Part shown: in pieces, positions 7,517 to 16,340 of the stretch | Layout: each line of letters opens with the position of its first letter | How positions within the stretch are numbered: position 1 is the first letter of the stretch | From: Sphaerochaeta pleomorpha str. Grapes | GTDB taxonomy: Bacteria > Spirochaetota > Spirochaetia > Sphaerochaetales > Sphaerochaetaceae | Assembly: GCF_000236685.1 (NCBI RefSeq) | Contig: NC_016633.1 | Coordinates: 3,526,854-3,590,853 of the forward strand | Reading direction: 5' to 3' | Length of the DNA stretch: 64,000 bases | Translations under genes and position numbers: made by a program | Notes under the pieces: model-generated | The model's database searches: none | Seen by the model: the letters and a program-made list of their open reading frames with translations, nothing else | Told to the model about the DNA's origin: nothing

Positions 7517-9019
7517 CTACTGGGCTTGAGCAGTCTGCCCAGATAACACCTTGTTAGGAGCAGGGTAGGTCTCTACCTCGATAATCCCCAAGTCCAGTAT
7601 GCTCTCATTGGTAATGCTGGTTATCTCCGTCCAACCATGTTTAGACAAACCTAGGGTAAACTTCTGAACCTGCTGATAGTGGTACATGAAGGCATGACCT
7701 GCACCGGGTTGTATTTCTTCGCTCCCATTTTCTTCAATATAGGCATAGGGAGTATAGAGTATGCTGGTTGCCTTATAGGTGTTATCTCCGATTTGTTCAA
7801 CCTGCACATCGGTAACCCCGTAGAGGTAAGTCCCTTCCATGATTGCCGGTTTGCCGTTGGCAATCCATTCGTTTGGGTTAACCTGGGTGTTCAGCCCTTC
7901 ATAGGCCTGCCGCGTCTGTCTGGAAACAAACAGGTTCGAGACTTCCAGAGAAGCTGGGTTCTTTGCCTTCTTGGAAAGTGAAGCCTCCATTTTCTGTACG
8001 TCGAGCTCGCTCTGTCCCGTGTAGTACTCGTCAATGATCTGCACATTGGACATCCCTGCAGTGTAAGGTGGCGTGAGCGAAGCCTTAATTGCGCTCCCGG
8101 AAATCCAGAAGACAACAATAACCACTGCTGCGATACTTGCAACGATCCAACCCTTCTTTCTCCAGAAAATCTTCCAGTCAGCTCGCTTCTTCTGTTTTTC
8201 CAAAAACGGTCCGCATCCAAGATCGAGTTTCAAGTCCTCGCGGCTTGTAGCTTCGTCTCGGTCCTCGAGTGTCCACTGAAGGTCCTCGGTTGCACCGATG
8301 AACCAAGATAATACATCCTTGCTCTCTTTGTTTCCGCCAATATCCCTCTGTTTTGTCAGACTGAGGCTAAGCGTTTTGTCGATAAACTGAGAGGTAGCAG
8401 TAGGGAGATGCAAAACTGAATACAGGGAAACAGGAAGGGCCCTGAAAGCATCTTCCCTTGTTTCGGGACTCTGGAAAGGAGGAAAGCCCATGCAGGCAAA
8501 ATAAAGCAGCTGGGTCATCTGGTCACAGAGTGAAAAAGGCTTGTGGTTATCGTGGTGGACCCAGCACGTGCTCTGAAAAGAGCGTACTTCTTCGTTGGCA
8601 CAGGAAGAAAACAGGTCTGCCAGGTTCTGCGGGAGAATGAGGAATCCTCCGTCCTCCAGACCCCAGATTCTCCAAATGGGGATAATCCCGCTGGAAAGAT
8701 CAAGAAATTTCGTGCTTACCAGAGAAAGCGCCTTTGCAAGGTCGCGGACAATTGCCAAGGCCTTTGAACGTTTCTTTGTGGCGATATCGGTAAGGGGGAA
8801 CAAATCCATTTTCTTGAAATAGATGCACCGCTTTTCTTGGGCAATTGTCAGTCCATCCCAGTACCAGCTTTCCACAACGCCACCGCGAATGATATACCCA
8901 CAGCTTTTCACACCCTGCATCATGAAAGTAGGAAGCTCGATGCCCTTTTCACCAATCGAAATGCAACTGTATTCCTTTCCTTCAATAATTGTATTGAACG
9001 TCTCGACTCCGATATCCAT
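7517..9019 (-). CDS. Membrane protein with pseudokinase-like N-terminal region
   Basis: I do not recognise a named family. The 500-residue protein has a cytoplasmic N-terminal part of about 290 residues, one membrane segment (GWIVASIAAVVIVVFWISG, about residues 293-311) and an outer part of about 190 residues. The N-terminal part has the flavour of a protein-kinase C-lobe: a D-x-x-x-L-L-Y-F-A-C-M-G-F-P-P-F stretch resembles the 'D.y.lG..lyell.g..PF' helix, but I find no HRD, DFG or ATP-binding lysine motif, so it would be inactive. The start has GAGGAG nine bases upstream. It is the last gene of the eight-gene operon, 1 base after the MEMO gene. Confidence 0.55.
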   Translation of the reverse strand: MDIGVETFNTIIEGKEYSCISIGEKGIELPTFMMQGVKSCGYIIRGGVVESWYWDGLTIAQEKRCIYFKKMDLFPLTDIATKKRSKALAIVRDLAKALSLVSTKFLDLSSGIIPIWRIWGLEDGGFLILPQNLADLFSSCANEEVRSFQSTCWVHHDNHKPFSLCDQMTQLLYFACMGFPPFQSPETREDAFRALPVSLYSVLHLPTATSQFIDKTLSLSLTKQRDIGGNKESKDVLSWFIGATEDLQWTLEDRDEATSREDLKLDLGCGPFLEKQKKRADWKIFWRKKGWIVASIAAVVIVVFWISGSAIKASLTPPYTAGMSNVQIIDEYYTGQSELDVQKMEASLSKKAKNPASLEVSNLFVSRQTRQAYEGLNTQVNPNEWIANGKPAIMEGTYLYGVTDVQVEQIGDNTYKATSILYTPYAYIEENGSEEIQPGAGHAFMYHYQQVQKFTLGLSKHGWTEITSITNESILDLGIIEVETYPAPNKVLSGQTAQAQ

Positions 9020-9020
9020 C

Positions 9021-9857
9021 CTAAGCTTCTCCTCTCAGTGCAGCGCAATGCCAGACTATCTTGTCTTTTTCGTCAAACGTATCGGGTACTTCGTCAAATT
9101 TCTGGTCTTTGCATTGGAAGGATATAAAATCCCAATGGGAACTTCCCCATGTTTGCCCTCTCAGGGCCTCAAGCGCAGAAATCCCACAGGAAGAAACCTT
9201 CCCGTGCCTTTGCTCTTCCAAAAGCGGGGCTCCCGCCTTGAGCAGAGAAGCAAACTGTCTTGCCTGTTCCGTAGCAATTTCTGAGGGAAGAATAGCCGTC
9301 ACATTTGCCGATACAACAAACAGGACGTCTTTTGTCTCTTCAGCAATCTGGGAAAGTAGGGCAGAAAGAGTCCTGACCTGTCTTGCATCAAGATTCCCCA
9401 TCAGAAAAGGAAGAACCGGGACTTGGGGGAAATAACTGTGAATCATTGGCAATGTGAGCTCAATACAGGGCTCTTCGATAAAGTAGCTGTCCTGAAGGGA
9501 AAGCGCATCGGAAAACCGCGCAGTCAATTCGTCCCGTAGTTCTGTCGGGAACAGTACCTTTCCCGTAGGAATGGAAACACCATCCCCGCTTGGTGCAAAG
9601 ATGAAGCAGGGCAGGTCACCCTGCAATTGTTCCTGATGCAGAGATCCCAGTAAAACAACCAGTTGCGGATGCAAGGTCTGTGCCCCGGCAAATCCATCGT
9701 GTAGTAAATCCAAGGACCAGTCATAGGATGCATGGGGAACCAAGATCGAGGCTGGCAGTTTTGTCAGTGACTTTTTTGGCTCCCTTTTGGTACAGGCTTC
9801 TTCGAGTTCGTCTTTATCCTGTGGATAAAAAATAGCATGGTGCTCGCTTTTATGCAT
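9021..9857 (-). CDS. MEMO family protein (AmmeMemoRadiSam system protein B type)
   Basis: A 278-residue protein of the MEMO fold, related to non-heme iron dioxygenase LigB. The PHASYDWS motif near the N-terminus corresponds to the family's PHAGY.YSG, and GSLHQE to its G.SH. The later EHS.E and SSD.SHY blocks have diverged to EEPCIE and SANVTA. The ATG at 9863 has GAGG touching it, whereas the in-frame ATG at 9857 is 6 bases downstream of the same GAGG, so I prefer 9857. It overlaps the NFACT gene by 8 bases. The radical-SAM and AmmeMemoRadiSam A partners are absent from the window. Biochemical role unknown. Confidence 0.75.
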   Translation of the reverse strand: MHKSEHHAIFYPQDKDELEEACTKREPKKSLTKLPASILVPHASYDWSLDLLHDGFAGAQTLHPQLVVLLGSLHQEQLQGDLPCFIFAPSGDGVSIPTGKVLFPTELRDELTARFSDALSLQDSYFIEEPCIELTLPMIHSYFPQVPVLPFLMGNLDARQVRTLSALLSQIAEETKDVLFVVSANVTAILPSEIATEQARQFASLLKAGAPLLEEQRHGKVSSCGISALEALRGQTWGSSHWDFISFQCKDQKFDEVPDTFDEKDKIVWHCAALRGEA

Positions 9858-11283
9858 GTTCATCCTCTAAAAGTAATCGTGCAAGCCGTCCCTCGTCCAG
9901 TACAACCGAAAGATTTTTTTCCTGGGTTGGCAAAACAAGACCGGCTTTTGCCCCTTTTGGTTTCCTCAGGTATTTTACCTGCGTATAATACAAGTCGGCC
10001 TTGCCGTCTTTCTTTGCCTTGCTGAATACCAAAGCCAGATTGCCTGCATCGAGGAGAACCTCCAGGGGAACGGTTTTTCCCTTGAGGTACTTGATAAAGA
10101 CATAGCCTCCGGGGCAATCGCGGGTATGCATCCAATAATCGTTACCCTTCGCATAATGGCGAAGCAACTCTTCGTTTTCCTTGGCATTCCTACCCACGAG
10201 CAACGTATATAGCCCACTCTTGATCGTAAGCCCTACCGAGGGTACTACTGTCGGTTTGTCCGCTGTCTCACTGCCAAGCTCCCGTTTCAACCGTTGGATA
10301 TCCTTGGTCTCATTGCCGGTGAGCGTAAGGATCTGCTCATATTTTTCACGAGTGGTTTCCAGTTCCTGGCGGGCTTTCTCGTATTCAGCCTTGGCATTCT
10401 CATATGTACCTTTTGCCTTCTGGTACCGATCATAGAAAAGAGTGATATTTGCATTGGGGGAAAGCTTTGGTTCAAGGGCGATAGTCAAAGGTTTTTTCGT
10501 GGTCCAGTCTTCCAGGGTTATCGTTTCCGCATGAGGCTTGAGTAAATGGATATTTGAAGAGAGCAGATCGCCATAAAGCTTATAGGTTTCGAATTTCCCA
10601 TTTTCTAGCATCTTGCGTTTCAACGAGTTTGCCGTTGCTTCCAGTTGTTTCAACAGCCGGTCCCCTTTGACGGTAACCTTGTTCAGGACTTGATGGAGGG
10701 TTTCCTCATTGCTGCTTTTTGAGTACTCATCCTCAATTTGGCGGTTAAAGGAACCTTCAACCCGTTCCCTTACCGAAAAATCCTTTAGGTCTTCGGTTTT
10801 TTCCGGCGGGAGAATGAACTGCGATCCGCTTTTCTCGTCTCTCCCGGGCCTGCGGTAGAGCAGGTCGAGGATCTCGTTGTTCTCATCGGTGGCAATGATG
10901 TTCGCTCCAGGGCCACTGTAAAAACGCAGATACAGGTTGATACGCTTGCCATGGTTGTCTAGTACAAGCTTGACTAGCCGGTCGAAAGGGACCTGGGTAA
11001 CCGAGATAACCCTGCCACCTTCGAGATTCGCCCTGCAGAACTGAATAAACCGCTGTAACTTGGCTGTTTTTGTAAACTGTTGCACAGCCAAGGGACGGGT
11101 AACCATGTGAAGTCTGCTATAGGGAGTCCCCATCTCGGTATATAACGTCCACCGACCATGCTGAAAGTGGTAGAAATTCCAGCTCAAAGAGTGGAAGTCA
11201 TGTTGTACGACACCCTGTAGGACACTGTCTTCGAACGGCAGTTCTTCAACGATTAAAGCAATTTCACGCCAATTTAGGGACAT
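9850..11283 (-). CDS. NFACT family ribosome quality-control protein (RqcH-like)
   Basis: A 477-residue protein with the NFACT architecture: an N-terminal NFACT-N region, a coiled coil (about residues 280-340, rich in K, E and A) and a C-terminal NFACT-R RNA-binding domain with LLVGRNAKENEELL, YWMHTRDCPGGYVFIK and QVKYLRKPKGAK. RqcH/Rqc2 proteins bind stalled 50S subunits and recruit alanyl-tRNA to tag the stuck peptide; the NFACT-R domain binds RNA. At 477 residues it is shorter than the usual 550-580, mainly in the N-terminal part. ACGGAG precedes the ATG, which lies 20 bases inside the end of folC. Some members act as fibronectin-binding proteins. Confidence 0.85.
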   Translation of the reverse strand: MSLNWREIALIVEELPFEDSVLQGVVQHDFHSLSWNFYHFQHGRWTLYTEMGTPYSRLHMVTRPLAVQQFTKTAKLQRFIQFCRANLEGGRVISVTQVPFDRLVKLVLDNHGKRINLYLRFYSGPGANIIATDENNEILDLLYRRPGRDEKSGSQFILPPEKTEDLKDFSVRERVEGSFNRQIEDEYSKSSNEETLHQVLNKVTVKGDRLLKQLEATANSLKRKMLENGKFETYKLYGDLLSSNIHLLKPHAETITLEDWTTKKPLTIALEPKLSPNANITLFYDRYQKAKGTYENAKAEYEKARQELETTREKYEQILTLTGNETKDIQRLKRELGSETADKPTVVPSVGLTIKSGLYTLLVGRNAKENEELLRHYAKGNDYWMHTRDCPGGYVFIKYLKGKTVPLEVLLDAGNLALVFSKAKKDGKADLYYTQVKYLRKPKGAKAGLVLPTQEKNLSVVLDEGRLARLLLEDEHA

Positions 11284-12625
11284 TGTTTCTCCGTAGCTTA
11301 TCGTATGCTATTTTTATGCCACCTGCAAGGTAGAATGAGCCGCACACCAGAATTGCCTTTTCACCAGGAGTCGTTTCCAGAGCCAAGGAAAGTGCTTCTT
11401 GGTTATCTTCTACCAAAAAAAGCCCTATATCCTGATGGTTCTCCTTCGCCAGGGATTTGAAAGTCTCAGCTATCAGGGAAATGTCACTCTTTTTGTAACT
11501 CCCCGGTTTCGAAACGATAATATGGTCGAAATATTGAAGCACCAAGGAACACATTCCCCTGTGGTCTTTGTCTTCCAGGGCCCCATAGATGAGAGTATTC
11601 CCCTTTCCATACAGCTGGGAGAACGATTCAAACAAGCCCTGCAGGGAATGGATGGTATGGGCACCGTCTAAAAACACATCGGGCTCTGTCCCAATCTTCT
11701 GGAATCGTCCGGGAAGCGAATTCTGTTCGAGGGCTTCAAGCGTATGTTCATTGGTCAGGCCTAAGGTTTTAAGCACCAGCAAGGCTAGGGCACAGTTTTG
11801 TGCCTGCACCTGTCCAAGCATCTTCAGCGAAAGGTGTTCGCTCGAACCATCCTTCCACACATAGGAAACTTTTTCGCCTTCCTTGGTCGTCTTGTAACTA
11901 TAACTTTCCAGTTCCTGGGAAAGGAATCGAATGGGACTACCCTGTTCCCTCGCTTCCTTCTTGAAAACATCATAGGCTTCCTTGGTTTCGAATCCTACAA
12001 AGGAAGGAACGCCTTTTTTGATAATCTTGCTCTTTTCAAAGGCAATGGCCCCAATGGTATTGCCCAGAATTTTGGTATGTTCGAGCTCGATAGGGCAAAG
12101 GACGCTTGCCTCGGGAATAATCGTATTTGTTGCATCAAGCCGACCCCCAAGGCCTGTCTCGATTACAGCCCACTGGCATTTGGCCAAGGAGAAAAGCAAA
12201 AAAGCATAGGCTGTATAGAGTTCGAATGTAGTAGGGGTGGTTTCGCCCCACTCGTCGGAGAACGTGAATCCTTCAAGTCGGGAAAAGAGTTCATTACCTG
12301 CCTGTATGAGCATTTCGTCATCGAAGAACGTCCCGCCTAGTGTGAAACGCTCCCGGTAATCGACCAGATGGGGGGAAAGGTACAGACCGGTTTTATACCC
12401 GAGGGCGTGTAGGGCTGAGGCAAGGAAGCTTGCCGTAGAGCCTTTGCCTTTCGAACCTGCGATATGGATTTTCTTGTAATCAAGCTCGGGGTGTCCGATG
12501 TATTTTAGGATTGCATGCATTCTGTCCAGCCGGTAGGTGCGGGTGGTGTAATGGGTGGTTTGTTTTTCCAAATTGGTGAAGGTTTCCATGTGGGAAACTA
12601 TGTCATCGAAATGAGTAAACTGCAT
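11264..12625 (-). CDS. folC: Folylpolyglutamate synthase / dihydrofolate synthase FolC
   Basis: A 453-residue Mur-ligase-family enzyme that adds glutamate to folates (and, in bifunctional members, to dihydropteroate) using ATP. The P-loop AGSKGKGST, the SPHLVDYRERF segment, the ETGLGGRLDATN motif, the LEHT..LG.T..IA..K motif with KSKIIKKGVP, and the late LPGRFQ and DGAHT motifs are all present. The frame runs to a TTG at 12679, but ATG 12625 has GAGGT at a good distance and leaves a normal N-terminus. It follows the ABC transporter ATPase gene in the operon and overlaps the NFACT gene. Confidence 0.92.
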   Translation of the reverse strand: MQFTHFDDIVSHMETFTNLEKQTTHYTTRTYRLDRMHAILKYIGHPELDYKKIHIAGSKGKGSTASFLASALHALGYKTGLYLSPHLVDYRERFTLGGTFFDDEMLIQAGNELFSRLEGFTFSDEWGETTPTTFELYTAYAFLLFSLAKCQWAVIETGLGGRLDATNTIIPEASVLCPIELEHTKILGNTIGAIAFEKSKIIKKGVPSFVGFETKEAYDVFKKEAREQGSPIRFLSQELESYSYKTTKEGEKVSYVWKDGSSEHLSLKMLGQVQAQNCALALLVLKTLGLTNEHTLEALEQNSLPGRFQKIGTEPDVFLDGAHTIHSLQGLFESFSQLYGKGNTLIYGALEDKDHRGMCSLVLQYFDHIIVSKPGSYKKSDISLIAETFKSLAKENHQDIGLFLVEDNQEALSLALETTPGEKAILVCGSFYLAGGIKIAYDKLRRNNVPKLA

Positions 12626-12687
12626 ATCTGAAAGTACCTCGGGCGTAACTGTAGTACCATACGCCGGTTTGGTCAACAAAACCCTGT

Positions 12688-13443
12688 TCAGAAAAACAGA
12701 TAGGTGTACCCGTTTTTCCCCTGGACCTTCTCAGTCTGTACCGAAAAGGCCTTGCTGATCAATGCTGATTGTTCAGTATGCCCAGGGGAATCATAGCTGA
12801 GGATCTTCCCGTTTTCCATCAGGCATATAGCATCACAATAAAGCAGGGCAGAATTGATATCATGCAGTACGGCAACAACCCCTTTCCCTTCGTCCCTTAG
12901 TTCCTGCATAAGGCAGATAATTTCTCTTTGGAAGCCGAGGTCAAGAAAGGTTGTCGGTTCATCGAGGAATACATAGTCGGTATCCTGGGCCAGAACCATA
13001 GCCAGATAGGCTTTTTGCCGTTCGCCCCCACTCAGTGACTGGAGGTTCTTATACCTGAGTTTTTCAAGATCCATTCGTTGGATGGCTTTTTGCACGATAT
13101 GCCAATCTCTCTCTGAAGGGTTTCGGGAAAAATGCTGGTAGGGGAATCTTCCGTGCATGACTAAGGTCTCAACAGAGAGGGAAGGATTTGATTGCATCTG
13201 CGAAAGCATCGATACCTTTTGAGCCCAGGGCTTCTCGCCATAAGCCTTTCGTTCCTTACCATCCAGAAGAACCTTTCCTTTCGTTGGTTTGACAAGGGCA
13301 CAGGCTGTTTTCACAAGCGTAGATTTCCCACAACCATTCTTGCCGATGATTGCAACAAATGAGGCTTTGGGAAAGCCGATGGATAGATTCTCGAGTATTT
13401 GCTTTTGACCGTAACTTGTGTATATGGATTCGAGGCTAAGCAA
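12688..13443 (-). CDS. FecE/BtuD-type ABC transporter ATP-binding protein
   Basis: The 251-residue ATPase of an iron-chelate/cobalamin-type importer. Walker A is GKNGCGKST, the signature is LSGGERQ, Walker B is YVFLDEPTT followed by the H-loop LHDIN. An upstream ATG at 13539 would add 32 residues read from inside the permease gene and without family similarity; I prefer the TTG at 13443, which has AAGGAG eight bases upstream and overlaps the permease stop by 8 bases. Together with the permease and binding protein upstream it forms a complete importer. The substrate (Fe-siderophore, heme or corrinoid) cannot be told from the sequence. Confidence 0.88.
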   Translation of the reverse strand: MLSLESIYTSYGQKQILENLSIGFPKASFVAIIGKNGCGKSTLVKTACALVKPTKGKVLLDGKERKAYGEKPWAQKVSMLSQMQSNPSLSVETLVMHGRFPYQHFSRNPSERDWHIVQKAIQRMDLEKLRYKNLQSLSGGERQKAYLAMVLAQDTDYVFLDEPTTFLDLGFQREIICLMQELRDEGKGVVAVLHDINSALLYCDAICLMENGKILSYDSPGHTEQSALISKAFSVQTEKVQGKNGYTYLFF

Positions 13444-14446
13444 GGATCGATCTCCTTTTTCTATCGAACAGCAAATACAGAAAGAAGGGGCTTCCCACAA
13501 AGGAAAGTACGATTCCCACAGGGATTTCATAGGGGGCAAACAGAATCCGCGAAAGGATATCGCATCCTATTGCCATAATGGCTCCGCAAATTGCGCAGAA
13601 AGGTATCATTGAACTTCGTTTGGTACCAAGCAACATCCTGACCAGGTGGGGGACTATAAGGGCAATGAATCCGATCAGGCCACACATGCTTACCACGCTG
13701 CCGGCAAGGAGGGCTGACAGAAATAGTGAGGCGAAGCGCACTCTCTCAATAGGTACTCCCAAAGACTTTGCCGTCTCATCACCTAAAAGCAACATGTGCA
13801 AGTTCTTCTGGAGTATTAGCGAAATGGCAATGCTTCCAAGGATGAACCAAGCACAAAAACGTAACTGGTTTTCGGTAACAAAGGAAAATGAGCCTATGAG
13901 AAAGTCAGTTCTCTGCATCTGGGTGTCCGGGAAAAGGGTGATAACAGTATCACTGCAGGCAGAAAAGAAACTCGAGAGAGCAACCCCTGCAAGGAGTATG
14001 GTCGTGCGGGAGGCTTTTGTAGTTTTTGTAAGAAAGTATACTAGCAAAACCGAAACCAAGGCTCCCAGAAAGGAAGCAAATAGCGTATAGCTTACGAGAT
14101 GGGGGAACAAGGCTGAAAACAGAACCGTTGCAAACAGGGAACCGGCATTCACCCCGATGATATTCACACTAGCCAAGGGATTGTGCAAGGCTGTCTGCAA
14201 TAGATATCCACTCACAGCGAGGGCCATTCCACACAGCAAGGCTGCAAGGGTTCTGGGAAAACGTACAAATCTTACAATCCTGAAAGCTGTGGAGGTTTGG
14301 TCTTGGTGGAAGAGGATTTCCAAAAGTTGGTTTCCTGATATATTCGTTGAGCCCAGGCAAAGGCTGGAGAGGAACAACAAGGCCAATAGAGCGGTGGAAC
14401 CCCAAAAAGGCGTGTTGTCAAAAGATAATGTTTTCAAGGTATGCAT
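13436..14446 (-). CDS. FecCD-family ABC transporter permease
   Basis: A 336-residue polytopic inner-membrane protein with roughly nine or ten hydrophobic segments. The family motifs are visible: RFPRTLAALLCGMALAVSG early on, the GVNAGSLFA segment, and the C-terminal GLIGFIALIVPHLVR that contacts the ATPase. The ATG at 14446 has GGAG nine bases upstream; the frame reaches back to 14557 but that part overlaps the binding-protein gene and is unlike the family. It overlaps the binding-protein gene by 29 bases and the ATPase by 8. Confidence 0.9.
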   Translation of the reverse strand: MHTLKTLSFDNTPFWGSTALLALLFLSSLCLGSTNISGNQLLEILFHQDQTSTAFRIVRFVRFPRTLAALLCGMALAVSGYLLQTALHNPLASVNIIGVNAGSLFATVLFSALFPHLVSYTLFASFLGALVSVLLVYFLTKTTKASRTTILLAGVALSSFFSACSDTVITLFPDTQMQRTDFLIGSFSFVTENQLRFCAWFILGSIAISLILQKNLHMLLLGDETAKSLGVPIERVRFASLFLSALLAGSVVSMCGLIGFIALIVPHLVRMLLGTKRSSMIPFCAICGAIMAIGCDILSRILFAPYEIPVGIVLSFVGSPFFLYLLFDRKRRSILA

Positions 14447-15362
14447 AGCTTTCACTCCAACGGGCATTCGGTTTGTACTGGAAGAGCTCTTTTGGCAAAA
14501 ACAAATAGTGGGCTTGTTGCACTGCCTTAAGGTCTTTCCATGCAGGATTCGAGGCAAAGTATTCTTTCATTGCTTGATTTGCCTGGTCGCTGTCTCCCAT
14601 GGCAATGGCAAGGATAAAATCAGGGTTTTCTTCCAGAATAGCTTCCATTCCCAAATCAGATAGCAAAGAAGGGCGGCGACTTACCAGGTTGTCAGCCCCC
14701 AATTCTGTAAGCATCACGTTGATCATGGTATCGGAAGCAAGGGCTTTGACTGAGAGTGCAGAACAGCGGACGAGTAAAACCGTGGGTTTTTGTACACGGT
14801 AGGTCCTTTTTGCCAGAAGAGACTGGATTTGTTCTTGCACTTCAAGTCCATTTTTCCTGTACAGATCCTTTCTGCCTGTGATATCAGTGAGGATATTGAG
14901 CATCGAAAGAAAATCCTCAAAATGTTCTACTTTGAAAAAGGCATGGGCAATTCCCGACTGTGTCAAAATATCCGATAAAACTAGGTGGGAAGGAATGTCG
15001 GCTGAGAGTAATACAAAATCTGGCTCGAGGGCAATGATGGCCTCTATACTGGGATGTTTGACTGTCCCGATGATGGCCGTATTGCGATCGATCGAGAAAT
15101 CCCGTTGTGAAATCACATCATTGGTAACGCCTATAATCTCTCCCCCCGCCTCTAGCCAAGCTTCGCAATACGAGCCAAAGGCTGAAATTACCCTTTTGGG
15201 CTTTGCTGCGAGTGTGACAGAGTTGCCAAGGGCATCGGTGAATTGGAGATAGGTACCTGCTCGCAGGTTTTTAGTACCGGTATCGGTTCGGGAGCAAGAC
15301 AGCAGGATTGATACCAGCAGAAGTTGTAGGCAAAGAAAACCCAACCATTGTCTTTTGTTCAT
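14418..15362 (-). CDS. Lipoprotein solute-binding protein (FecB/BtuF type)
   Basis: A 314-residue periplasmic binding protein tethered by a lipid: the signal peptide ends in LLSC (Cys about residue 23). The mature part begins with FTDALGNSVTLAAKPKRVI, the usual opening of the helical-backbone family, and has the two-lobe spacing with EALEP-like EAIIALEPDFVLLS and later LSDLGMEAILEENPDFIL. It delivers an iron chelate, heme or cobalamin to the permease/ATPase encoded just downstream. It begins six bases after the reductase gene, which links substrate uptake to that iron- and siroheme-dependent enzyme. Confidence 0.88.
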   Translation of the reverse strand: MNKRQWLGFLCLQLLLVSILLSCSRTDTGTKNLRAGTYLQFTDALGNSVTLAAKPKRVISAFGSYCEAWLEAGGEIIGVTNDVISQRDFSIDRNTAIIGTVKHPSIEAIIALEPDFVLLSADIPSHLVLSDILTQSGIAHAFFKVEHFEDFLSMLNILTDITGRKDLYRKNGLEVQEQIQSLLAKRTYRVQKPTVLLVRCSALSVKALASDTMINVMLTELGADNLVSRRPSLLSDLGMEAILEENPDFILAIAMGDSDQANQAMKEYFASNPAWKDLKAVQQAHYLFLPKELFQYKPNARWSESYAYLENIIF

Positions 15363-15368
15363 AGCTCA

Positions 15369-16283
15369 CTATTGTCCATCATGAAGTATTGCTTCTTTCT
15401 GTTCGAGCAGGGTATTGCCTTCCAGCACGAGCTGTATGGTTTCTGTACCGAGCCTATCGACCAAAGAGGCAAACCGTTCACCTTTACTACCTTGCTGAAT
15501 GAAAAGCAGAAGGGCTTTTTCCACCATGTCGAGCACCTCGGCTCTCGAATAGAGAGCAGTGAGTCTGGTTCCGATCCGTACACGTTTGCCCCATCTTCCC
15601 CCGAGATACACTGAGAACCGCGTTTCTTCCCCGACTATTGCAGAGAAAGGACAATGTTCGATGCAGCGTCCGCAATTATTGCAGATGCCTCTCTCTATCG
15701 TAGCTTTGCCTGCCTTGGTAATTGCCGTGAGGGGGCACGCCACCTGTGCTTTGCAGATTTTGCAGGCCTTGCATTTTGCACTGTCGAGAGAAACAATTTT
15801 TTGGGCAACAATCCCAAAATCATTGAGATCCGGTTTCACGCAATTGTTCGGACAGCCCCCGCAGGCAATCTTAAACTTATGGGGAAGTGTGACCGATTGA
15901 TAGCCTACATAGAACCTCTGATGGATTTCCAGGGCCAGCGACTGGGTATCGCATAGGCCAAAGGTACAGGTGGTTCCTTTGCAACTGACCACAGGGCGCA
16001 CCTTATGTCCTGTACCTCCGGTCTCAAGGCCTTGCCCTGCAATGTATTTTTTAAACGATGGGATAGTTTCAAATGCAATGCCTGGCAATTCGATGGTCAA
16101 GCGGCTGGTCATGGTTACCATGCCGTTGCCATACCGGTTGGAAGCTTCACAGGCACTTTTCAGCTGGTCTGCGGTAAGGCAACCGTTCTTTGTAATGATT
16201 CGGGCCGAAAAAGAATCGACACTCCGGTTTTTTAGGAACCCTTGTCCTTTCAGCTCTTTTATTTCTTCAGTGGTTGGTTTCAT
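15369..16283 (-). CDS. Siroheme/4Fe-4S sulfite-nitrite reductase-like protein with ferredoxin domain (AsrC type)
   Basis: A 304-residue cytoplasmic reductase. The N-terminal NIR/SIR ferredoxin-like half (TSRLTIEL at about residue 60) leads to the siroheme-[4Fe-4S] cysteines: SCKGTTC followed by the ACGGCPNNC cluster. In the middle are two ferredoxin clusters, CKACKICKAQVACP and CNNCGRCIEHCP. The layout fits the small anaerobic sulfite reductase C type; nitrite or another sulfur/nitrogen oxyanion is possible. The first siroheme motif has four residues between the cysteines where five are usual. AAGGAG precedes the ATG. It heads the eight-gene operon and is divergent from a LysR gene. Confidence 0.8.
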   Translation of the reverse strand: MKPTTEEIKELKGQGFLKNRSVDSFSARIITKNGCLTADQLKSACEASNRYGNGMVTMTSRLTIELPGIAFETIPSFKKYIAGQGLETGGTGHKVRPVVSCKGTTCTFGLCDTQSLALEIHQRFYVGYQSVTLPHKFKIACGGCPNNCVKPDLNDFGIVAQKIVSLDSAKCKACKICKAQVACPLTAITKAGKATIERGICNNCGRCIEHCPFSAIVGEETRFSVYLGGRWGKRVRIGTRLTALYSRAEVLDMVEKALLLFIQQGSKGERFASLVDRLGTETIQLVLEGNTLLEQKEAILHDGQ

Positions 16284-16311
16284 ACAGTCGCTCCTTCTTT
16301 TGGACAGGAGC

Positions 16312-16340
16312 AGTATAAGAAAGAAAATATATAGCGTAAA
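16312..16340 (-). promoter_or_regulatory. Promoter of the reductase/ABC operon
   Basis: Minus-strand TTTACG (16340-16335), 17-base spacer and TATACT (16317-16312), about 30 bases upstream of the reductase ATG. The -35 box lies inside the inverted repeat at 16330-16347, as expected for a promoter controlled by the divergent LysR protein. Confidence 0.6.
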
